The notes below the pieces were generated by a model that was not told the origin of the DNA, searched no databases, and saw only the letters and a list, made by a program, of their open reading frames with translations. Position numbers and translations under genes: made by a program. Shown here one piece after another: positions 10,870 through 64,000 of a stretch of 64,000 bases of DNA (position 1 is the stretch's first letter; each line of letters opens with the position of its first letter). The stretch lies in the NCBI RefSeq assembly GCF_028389875.1, contig NC_084664.1, positions 133,897,966 through 133,961,965 of the forward strand. Reading direction: 5' to 3'. Source of the DNA: Rhea pennata. Lineage: Eukaryota > Chordata > Aves > Rheiformes > Rheidae.

Positions 10870-13800
10870 GTTAAACAAGAATTGTTAAACCTAGAAGTAG
10901 AAACCATAAAAAACAAAACATGTAATTATTTTTGTAAAATGCTCATTTTTGTTTTAATCAGAGAAAAATGAATACTTTCTTCCTTCCTCCCTTGACCTGG
11001 TTTACTAACAAAGTAAGGTTTATACAGCTGTCTGTCAGTCCCGACTAACTCTTCAATCTTCCTTGCCAATGTCAGTCAAATTTGGCCGAAGGATAAAGGA
11101 TTCTACAATATTAAGCTTTTACAGGTTTTAAAGATGGTTAGGTACCTGAAGTAGAATGTCTGTTTCTCCACGTGTCCAGCTAGGGTAGTGTTTGTACAGA
11201 CAATGGTGTCAGTGGAAATGGCAGTTTAAGAATGCTTGTGCTTTCCCAGCTGCACATCTGGTTTCTCTCCAGAAATATAGCACCTTCTTCTCATTAAACT
11301 TTTTGTGAAGTCATGAGCTGGATCAGGGAATCAACTCAAGTTTAAAGAAAAAAAAAGTCATCTCCCACCTCCAAGTCCATGTCCTAGAAAACACAGTAGA
11401 GCTGTTTTGTCTTACAGCCGTGGCATATAAGCAAGTTATAATTAAGCCCCTGACCATTGTCTCCTACTTTTGGTTCTGCTGAGGTTCTGCCTCTTTTAAG
11501 AGAGGCTGCTGCCTGCCACACTTGTGCGACAGCTTCAGAAATAAATTTGAGCATCTAACTGATTCATTAACTTCTTCTAAAACCTTATGCTAGATCATGT
11601 GTCTTGTGATCTCTATCCACGTTGAGTGGTTTTTCATGGAATGCTTCCCCCAACTTCAAGACACGTCAGCACAGCAAGTGCAGCTCTTCAGATAATAGTG
11701 AATAGTGCTATTAAATCTACAGTACTTGAGTGTTAACCAAGCACTTTACAGTGTGCAGAAGGACTTGCTGCTTTCCTCATGACTTTTGTCCCTGGCTGAG
11801 GAAGAAAATATGCCTGACACTAGCAAAACATGGGTATTATTCCATTTCTTGAAATGTCTTCTCGTACTTTGGAGGCTGAAAACCCACTTTCTGTTCTACT
11901 TAAACTCTTGAGCATACTTAAACAATGCGTACCAGTCTTCGTGACTACTTTCTCATACAATCAGTAGACAAATCCTAGAGCTGTCATACTAAATGCCATT
12001 GTTCCGATAGCAGTTATTCAGCTATCTTTTGGTGTCTTTGGTGTTCAGAACTATTTATGATGAATGTTATAAGCTTTTTAGTACCTCCGGTAGCTGTATA
12101 GGTGAGTAAAAGCTCATGAGTCACAAAGGTAAAACCTTCTGTATCAGGATTTTATTAAAACTAACCTCTTAAAATAGAAGAAGAGGGGAAAGCTACTCAA
12201 CCTCCTAACATTTCCTTTGAAGAACATTAGGAGTATAGTCCCTCTTCCACATAAGCTTAGTGTTTTCCTAGCCCTAGTTATGTGAATTAAGAAAGACCAG
12301 GTATTATTGTATCTAGTAGCTCTTAAGAAAGGTTAGAACAGACTATATGGTTTTAGCTTCAGTGCTAGGAATGACTTTAATTCATAGAGGAAACTTTCTT
12401 GTGCTTTTCTTGCATGTCTGAAGCACTTGATGTTCAGTCAAGACTAACAAAGGAGTATCAGCTTAGATGTAATACAAACCTAAGATGGTCAGTAAATTGC
12501 ATTAGTATAGAAAAAGGATTTGTGTGATAACTATTAGATTTGGACCACGTAACATCAAAACTGTAGGGTTTAAATCACCAGTTTATAAAGGAACTGAGTA
12601 ATTTAATCTAAACACGTAACATGTTTCACAACATGGATTATGTAGGCATTACTATGTTCCCTGCAAAGATTTCCATTCACAAATGAAGCAAGTAGAAATC
12701 TTAGCAGGGAATGGTGACTGGAAATGCTATGCTTCATTAGAAAAGATGTTCCACTTTAGACAAAAGCAATCCAAACCCACTCGTGCCCAATCTTTTGGAG
12801 ATAGGACATGATCAGGAGTCACTGACCTTGTGAATATTTTGTCTAAAATGAGAATACAGGACACTGAAAGAGAATGCTTTACAGATTAACAAAAACACGA
12901 AGTAAAACAGTATAAGCACATCTGCTTTAATGATCACTTGCTTTTTTCTAAAATGCCAGTAGCAAATTCAATGTTCTGTTTTTCTTACTGAGTTCAAACT
13001 ACCAGTTACAAGGGGAACCTGGGTGTGCTAGTTGAAAATGGATAACTGTATTCTTGAAAGCTTACAACCTACATTTTTTAATTAGCATTAAATAATTTGA
13101 ATTAGTGCCAGGCTGTCTGTAAATGTTACTGTAAGGTGGCCATGCAAAAGGAGAATTGGATGACAGCTTCCATATTGACAATCCATTTACTTCCTGGATT
13201 ATGGATCCCGTGATTAGACGTAAACTATGTATTCCTACAAGACTATGCGTAGTCTTGCAGAGTCAGAAACAACAGTAAAATGCTTTTTTTTTCCTGTCCC
13301 TATTGCTGTAGCCAGATGGCAGGTTACATAGGTATAAGATTATTAAATTATAGAAACATATTGCAAAAAAGTGAGATAAAATCACTTCCCAGAAAAAACT
13401 ATTTTACATGCAGTCTTCTGTACACTTCCTTCTTTTCCAAAGATGATCCTAGTTGTACAGCTTATTAGGAAGATAAAATTGCAATTCCAGAGCAACTGCC
13501 AAAATGTAATAGTGAAGTTTGAAAAGGCTGACTAGAATATAGTCTTAAGGAGTATATTAGTTATGATGGGCAGGGGACAAGCTTGATACACTGTTCTTGT
13601 GCAGGATTTAACATCTGTTACTGCTGAAGAACAATGACAAGGTGATGATGAGGACGAAGTCACTTTACAAACAATCTGTGAATGCACAGAGAAATGAAGT
13701 ACCCGCTTTGAAACTACCAACAGTGATAGCAAATTATATTTTGCAGCCTATCTTGTACTTACTTTTCTTCAACTAGTTAGTGATTGCATTCTACCGTTCT

Positions 13801-14025
13801 ATTTCACTTTAACAGCAGCTTCTGTTAGATAAGATAGCAGACTACTTGAATTATAGTCTCTAAAAGTGAGTTACTATAAATTTCTTCTGCTAGTAGGCTT
13901 GTAGCTGTTTAAATATTTCTTTTGTAAAGCATAGAGAAGACTTCAGTGCCTTTCTTCTGTTTTGTTCTGACATTAAGTATAATCTCATACAGGAGCTTTT
14001 TCTCCTATTTAAGTATTACCGTCTT
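10870..14025. other. intergenic DNA, no gene recognised
   Basis: About 3.1 kb hold only short open frames with no family resemblance. No repeat family, RNA gene or convincing exon was seen. Confidence 0.5.
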
Positions 14026-14090
14026 TAAATGACTTTCAGGTTTTTAAATGAACTTAATTATAGCTCATTTAAAAACCTGAAAGTCATTTA
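14026..14090. repeat. perfect 26-bp inverted repeat with a 13-nt loop
   Basis: The left arm at 14026-14051 (TAAATGACTTTCAGG...) is the exact reverse complement of the right arm at 14065-14090. The loop is ACTTAATTATAGC. As RNA it would form an uninterrupted 26-bp hairpin. It is followed about 9 bases later by a CR1-type 3' tail. It matches no transposon terminal repeat known to me. Confidence 0.9.
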
Positions 14091-14099
14091 GTATAGTTT

Positions 14100-14152
14100 C
14101 TCTAGAGGTCCCTTCCAACCTTACTGATTCTATGATCTATGATTCTGTGATA
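14100..14152 (+). mobile_element. CR1-type 3' tail fragment
   Basis: A short stretch beginning CTCTAGAGGTCCCTTCCAAC and ending in ATTCTATG-like terminal repeats is the 3' end of a CR1 element or of a SINE with a CR1 tail. Its words match the tail of the SINE at 63244-63383 closely. The 5' part is absent. Confidence 0.75.
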
Positions 14153-14706
14153 GCTACTGACAGTGTAGGGTAAATGCAGCAGTAAAACAATGTATGTAGG
14201 GTTTAAGATTATTCCATAGAATAGGGAAAATATTCTCAGCCTGCATGCAAAGTAACTTACTAAGTTACTTACGTCCTCTCCTTGCTTTCTGTATATTTCA
14301 CATTAGAGAGCACATAGATGGTTAAAATCTTTTATTCAGAATCCTTTAGAAAAGTGTTTCAGTTCTGTGTCTACTTAATTAAAGTTGCACTTGTGCTTAC
14401 TCATCCTGGTGTGGGGGGTGTAATAGTACAGCCTTCTTCCCCTCCCCCCCCATCTACAGACTGATAAAGAGCTCCTTACTGCATATGGGTCTTAAGAGCC
14501 ACCTAGTGGGGTTAATCTGCAAGTGACTCTCTATAAACATCAAATACAGAATAACCCCTTAATAAGCATTGTACTTAAATAGAAGTAGGGGATGAAGAGT
14601 CTTCCTAAGTTGAAAGGGGAGCTAAAAATCTGACATAGGTGCAAAACTAATCTGCTGTTCCCTGGAACACTTGATTTCATAGATAATGCTGAAATGTGTA
14701 TCTGGA

Positions 14707-14730
14707 ATATATATATATATACACACACAT

Positions 14731-14781
<51 letters not shown>
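14707..14781. repeat. (TA)n/(CA)n microsatellite
   Basis: About 75 bp of TA repeat are interrupted by a short CA block. It is likely to vary in length between individuals. Confidence 0.95.
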
Positions 14782-14782
<1 letters not shown>

Positions 14783-16205
14783 CCCAATTTCTATAGCAAT
14801 TGTTTCCATATTGACACCTGATTTTAACTTAAGAAATTCTGCTAGTGTAGCCAGATGTATTACTATACCTGAATCCATATTTTACACAAAGTTAGTTTTT
14901 GTAAAACTCAAAAGCATCTTTGAGAAACTTTTATGATGCTGTTTTGTCCAATAAGAGAAGGTACCAAATACTTGGAAGTTAGTAGTCCTGTTATAGCTAT
15001 AAGTGCACAAACAGACAAGACAATTTAGAATTGAGGTAGTATCATTTTATGGACCAACCAGTATAAATGGAAGAATTGTGGAAGTAACAGTCTTCAAAAA
15101 ATAAACAACAATTGCTTAAGAGTTTTACCAGACCATTTCTGAGAAAGTAGATAGCAACTGTGGAGTAAAGATATATTACATGGGGGAAGGCAAGAAAAGG
15201 TCATGAGATGGTGCTTTTCAAGCAAAATAGTTAATAAAATTCCAGAGAGGAAAGTAAAACACCATAAAAATCAGTGTCACTGGAGTCTATTATTCTGGTC
15301 TTCCAGGGAGTTTAGAATTCTATTTTATAGACTCCCTTTGAACAGAACAGTAAGCCTTAACTCAAGAGACCTAGACTTCCCCTGTAAGAGCATAAGGTGC
15401 ACTATGGTGCTACTAAGCCATAAAACCCAAGAAGCTGAGTAGACAGTAATCTATATTTACTAATTGTAAAGGCTGGGGAGATAGCTATGACCTGATCTAA
15501 TACTTCTGACACACATTAGGTTAACTCTTGGATAGAAGGAAAGTTTCTCCTCAAACTCAAAACAAGTCACTGAAAAATAGATTTATTTTAAATGCTACAG
15601 CTAAGAGAAGCAACTGGTGCTTTACAAGCATAATAAAACAGTAGTAAAAAAAATATTTTTTTTAGGTTCCTTTTCACATGGCAAGAGCAGATCATAGACT
15701 TTGCCTCATCTCTACTGAAAGCAGTGCAAGAGCATCCATTGCATAGCTGAGTTAGTTCAGTTTAAATGGAGCTTTGTGAGCAGCTGAGGTCAGCGTGGTG
15801 TTCTCTGCACTGAAGTGAATTAGGGAACACTTCTAGCTCAGTGATGAAAACTGTAGCAGCTATTGACATTCAATGGCTGAGAGCATCTGCCCCAGTTACA
15901 ACTGTAAAAGAATCTCTAGTCATGCCCAACTAGGACCTGTTCCTTTTCAGGTCTTATCACGTGAACTTCTGGAGAAGGTGGCTATCCTAGTTTATCCAGT
16001 GACACTTAAAATTTCAGGTAGAAACTATCTGCCCTTTTGACATTGAGGATACTAACAAAGCACACCTAAGTCAATAAGAAAAAAGAGAAACTCTGAACAG
16101 ACTCTCACAGAGACCTTCCTAGAAGTCATAGAACTCTAGATTAAAAGTGTTTATATCACAAGATACATTCATTTTCATGTTAAAAAAAGAATGCTAAAAA
16201 ATAAA
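14782..16205. other. intergenic DNA downstream of MCM4
   Basis: AT-rich sequence lies between the microsatellite and the inferred MCM4 polyadenylation region. No exon, repeat family or RNA gene was recognised. Confidence 0.5.
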
Positions 16206-16221
16206 ACTTAAATCCAGTAAT

Positions 16222-16227
16222 TTTATT
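16222..16227 (-). terminator. MCM4: MCM4 polyadenylation signal (AATAAA)
   Basis: The minus strand reads AATAAA here, 357 bases after the MCM4 stop codon. It is the nearest canonical signal found in that direction. It implies a short 3' UTR of roughly 370-380 nt, with cleavage near 16200-16210. Confidence 0.6.
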
Positions 16228-16583
16228 TCAGGTTTTAAAGCAATACTAACAAATTACATTTACCAAATAAGTCATATAAGATGAATTTTTACAATTCAGT
16301 TTGAATACATACCTGTTGTTTGGATGTTCTAAAAAAATTCATTAAAAAATTGTGGCAGTAACATGTTAGTAATACATTTAGCTCAAATGTAAATAGCCTT
16401 ATTCAGCTAAGCTTATTTAGGTCCTTCATAATCAACTATGCTGATAGAAGTGCCACTTAAATGGTCATTATTCTTGTCATAGGAAATGAGAGTCCCAAAT
16501 CTGGAAGATCTTGCAGGTCAGTAATGTTGTAAGTAGTAAAGCGAAGTAAAACCATGACAGCTGACTTGTAACAAAAGGCTAAC

Positions 16584-28535
<11,952 letters not shown>

Positions 28536-29342
28536 GGCGCTGCTCCGGCTCCCGCGGCGATCCTACCTGGGCGGGGGGAAGGCGCAAGCCGGGAGTCGCT
28601 CCGGCTCCGGCGGCGGCCGCTCGGCGGAGCGGGGAGAGAACGACCCCCGCGCTTACCTCGGCGGCCCCGCAGCAACCCGAGGAACTCCGCGCCAAGCCGG
28701 TCACGCGGTCACGCTCTCGCGGGCTTTCTGACCAATGGGTGCGCGCGATCCCAACGGGAGCTCCCCACCAGGGCAAGGAAGGGGGGGGTGAGGCATAGAG
28801 AAGGAAAGAAGGAAGAGGACGACGGCTCCAGGCCCCCGAAAGAAAGATCGCTCCTAACTCGCGCTGCTTCGAGAGGGTCAGAACTACACTGCGGGCTCCT
28901 CGCTGCCCTAAGAGGCAGAGGCCGCCCTAAGGAACGTTGCGCTGCCCCCTCCCAGCCGAGAGTGGAACCGCCCGCACTCAGCCCAATTTCGCGGCAAAAC
29001 GAATCCTTGTGGTGGCGTGGGGAGGCTGGAGCAGCCCATTCTCCGGGGGGGGGGGGGGAGGCAGGGCAGGAGTAGCAGCAGGATTAGGAGCAGGAGCGTC
29101 CACAAGCCGCGGCGTGTGCACGTACCGAGCCCGTCCTACAGTGAGAGACACATGAATTTCTCCGCGGCCTCTTCCGCGCTGCCGCCCGCCGGCGTCGCCT
29201 AGGGACGCGGCGCTCCCCGCCGCTTCGTACGGCCCAGCCCAGCACCGCCCCGCTCGCCGTTCTGCGCATGGCAGCCGGTGGGGGAGGGCGCTGCGCCGCT
29301 GCTTCCGCCTTCGCCCCGTGGCCGGTTGCGGCCGGTGGCGGC
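28536..29342. promoter_or_regulatory. bidirectional CpG-island promoter of MCM4 and PRKDC
   Basis: The 807 bp between the two start codons are strongly GC- and CpG-rich. CCAAT boxes lie at 28732-28736 and 28983-28987, and an E2F-like site TTTCGCGGCAAAA at 28987-28999. There is no clear TATA box. MCM4 runs left and PRKDC right from here. The MCM4/PRKDC head-to-head arrangement is conserved in vertebrates, and E2F plus CCAAT elements suit an S-phase gene. A run of 14 G at 29045-29058, followed by further G tracts, could form a G-quadruplex. Confidence 0.85.
28566..28700 (-). promoter_or_regulatory. MCM4: MCM4 5' UTR with a probable 90-nt leader intron
   Basis: On the minus strand a strong donor (GCCGAG|GTAAGC, exon end at 28657) is followed by a pyrimidine-rich acceptor (CCTTCCCCCCGCCCAG, exon start at 28566). 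This leaves 31 nt of leader before the MCM4 ATG and implies a non-coding first exon ending at 28657. The right border is arbitrary because the transcription start is unknown. Confidence 0.6.
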
Positions 29343-62105
<32,763 letters not shown>

Positions 62106-64000
62106 GTGAGTTTGGTCCTGCTCCTGTTCATACTGAAGTTTTGCTGAAACAAATTTACTTCTTCTGTTATGTTGTCCTTATAATAATGATGATTTACAAC
62201 AAAATAAAGTTTTGTTTGACACTTTTAATTCAGATTTTGCTTTCTGCATATGTATGAGGGGAGGCTGTATTATTGTGAACTGTAATTTTCTTACAGTCTT
62301 GTCTTTGTTTTTCCAAAATACTTCCATGTGTGAACAAATACCACTATCTTCCAGACTCCTAATATCTGCACAAATTCTGTAAAGCCTTCTGTCATTGGTT
62401 TGTTCCGGCAAAATTCAGAAAAAGACACAATTATTATGTGTGATATCTATATTTGCTAGCCTTGTCTAACCATATGATCGCTTAAATAAATAACATTTAT
62501 ATACTGACAGTGAATTACTTTGTTCATCACCTTTGGATGGAAGTACAACATGACATTTATTTAATTAGAATGTTTCAGGATAGTAAAATGTTGCCACAAA
62601 ACACTCTGTCCACAGAAGAGGTGTTCAGTCTAGAAACAAACATTCCAATTCATGATAAATTGTTAAGACATGACTATTCTGGAGCATTTTGTTTCTCAGA
62701 TGACATTGTTTAGCTATGCTCAAAATCCCATTTTTGGAGTCCTAATAGTTATTCAAAATAACTGCATCTGATAACCCAACACATGACAGGCCAGAGAAGC
62801 AGCTGAAAGCAAGAAGTCTCCCTTCTTTGGCTCCACCCATCTTGGATACTAGCTATAATTTTTTTAAGGTTGTTAGTGAAAAAAGGACTGAGAAAGCCCT
62901 TGCTACACAGCACATTTGGCATGGAGATATTCTTAAGATGCATGTGTTAGAAATGTTATTGTTTAGGCATTACTGTTTGTGTAGGATGTCTCTTTGGTCA
63001 TTCTGTTGTTGAAGTCACTAATTAAAGTCTATTTGGCTAAAGTAGAATGGTCTTTAGCTCTTTTTTCTTTCTTTTGATACCTACTTGTTCTCATGCTCTA
63101 GTCATGAGTATTAAGCAACAGTGGATGTTGAGGAACATCAAGCAGGTTTTGAAAGTTTTTAAGTAACTGTAAATGGGTTTCTCTGGTTATTGGCTATTGC
63201 CTTGTATGTAGAGTTTTAATTACTTGGTTCTTCAGAAATTCATATGTGGTTTAGTTCAGTTGATTAAAGCGTGGTGCTGCTAACGCCAAAGTTGTGGGTT
63301 CAATCCCCGTTCAGGCTACACTGAGGGTTGAACTAGATGATCTCTAGAGGTCCCTTCCAACCTTACCATTCTATGATTCTATGTACCAGTTCTATTTTAC
63401 ATTTAGTGATACTTACCTTGCATGCTAAAAAAGTGTGTGTGTGTGTTTGTATATATTCACACTTCCCTGATTTTTCTCATCTGTTAATGAAAGGCATCTC
63501 TCTGAAGTGAAACGTGGAACCTTTGTAATTTTGTTTAGCTGTCTTGTGGAACGTGAAAACAAAATATATTGAGAGTATGTCATCCAGTGGTATTTTAGAA
63601 CACAGGTGTTGGAAAATAAGTTTAAAAATGGCAGTCATTTATTAACAGAATTTAGTTTCTTAAACTTCTTAAAGGACAGACATGCCTGTGACTCAGTTTC
63701 CTAATCTGGATCATTCCTAACTATAGTGATAAACATTTTCTTCTCATTTCTTCAAAGAGATGCTTTGGGCTAGGGAAAGTGACATCATATCTAATGATGT
63801 GCTTTGGGATTAAACTAACAATACTTTACAAACAAGTTTATCATCTGTTGCCAAATAAGAAGCAGAGTTTTTCTTTGAAGATCTCCACAATAAGTGCTAA
63901 TTCAACCTAATCTTGGATGTCATGTAGGATGATAACCCAAGTAGGTATGAATGCAGACAAAAATTTTAGATGTTAGGGATTTTCATAATGTAAATACAGT
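62106..64000 (+). other. PRKDC: PRKDC intron 40 (5' part)
   Basis: Everything after exon 40 lies in the following intron; no exon 41 was found before the window ends. Apart from the SINE at 63244-63383 and a short GT repeat near 63433-63447, nothing was recognised. Confidence 0.85.
63244..63383 (+). mobile_element. tRNA-derived SINE with CR1 tail (TguSINE1-like)
   Basis: The 5' part resembles tRNA-Ile: TTAGTTCAGTTGATTAAAGC for the D arm, GTGGTGCTGCTAACGCC for the anticodon arm and GGGTTCAATCCCC for the T arm with the B box. The anticodon position reads GCT, unlike AAT in tRNA-Ile. It is joined to a CR1-type 3' end (GATCTCTAGAGGTCCCTTCC) with two ATTCTATG units. This head-and-tail design is known from the passerine SINE TguSINE1. 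The insert appears full length at about 140 bp. Confidence 0.75.

Noticed and set aside
14707-14781. Periodic TA/CA sequence as a regulatory array
   Set aside because: It is an ordinary dinucleotide microsatellite without spaced motifs.
29268-29342. Upstream in-frame ATG as the PRKDC start (25 extra residues)
   Set aside because: It has C at -3, and its Ala/Gly-rich extension has no counterpart in human DNA-PKcs. The ATG at 29343 gives the matching MAG start in better context.
63244-63316. Possible functional tRNA gene (Ile-like body, GCT anticodon)
   Set aside because: The acceptor ends do not pair, the anticodon loop disagrees with the tRNA-Ile body, and the sequence runs straight into a CR1 tail, so it is a SINE head.

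Overview
This is vertebrate nuclear DNA, almost certainly from a bird. It has intron-rich genes, CpG-island promoters, several CR1 LINE fragments (the dominant avian retrotransposon), few other interspersed repeats, and the head-to-head MCM4/PRKDC gene pair. A 140-bp element near the right end has a tRNA(Ile)-like head and a CR1-like tail. That architecture is known from the passerine SINE TguSINE1, so a perching bird is the best guess for the source. No bacterial genes, CRISPR array or retroviral element was recognised.

Layout. At about 1.05-1.34 kb lies a CpG island that looks like a divergent promoter. Its minus-strand side carries a well-placed ATG and donor site; vertebrate gene order and splice phase make UBE2V2 the leading candidate there, but this is unproven. 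Its plus-strand side carries a probable non-coding first exon. From 5.5 to 10.9 kb there is a small tRNA-Ala(AGC) cluster: three intact copies and one CpG-decayed copy, with two CR1 fragments in between. From 10.9 to 16.2 kb no gene was found, but there is a perfect 26-bp inverted repeat beside a CR1-type tail. MCM4 occupies 16.2-28.7 kb on the minus strand. All 16 coding exons could be placed and give a complete 862-residue replicative helicase subunit. A compact GC-rich promoter separates it from PRKDC, which starts at 29,343 on the plus strand and runs off the right edge. Forty coding exons, encoding about the first 1,797 residues of DNA-PKcs, were placed with continuous reading frame and GT-AG introns throughout.

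The two main genes work in genome maintenance: MCM4 is part of the MCM2-7 helicase, and DNA-PKcs is the kinase of non-homologous end joining. They probably share one bidirectional promoter. The most unusual observations are a partial copy of PRKDC exon 13, with its acceptor site, inside intron 14 (a possible poison exon); a tRNA-Ala copy in which all six CpG sites have mutated while nothing else after nucleotide 7 has changed; and the perfect palindrome at 14.03-14.09 kb. No wholly new biological system was seen. Exon borders were read by eye from splice consensus, frame and recalled human protein sequences, not computed.
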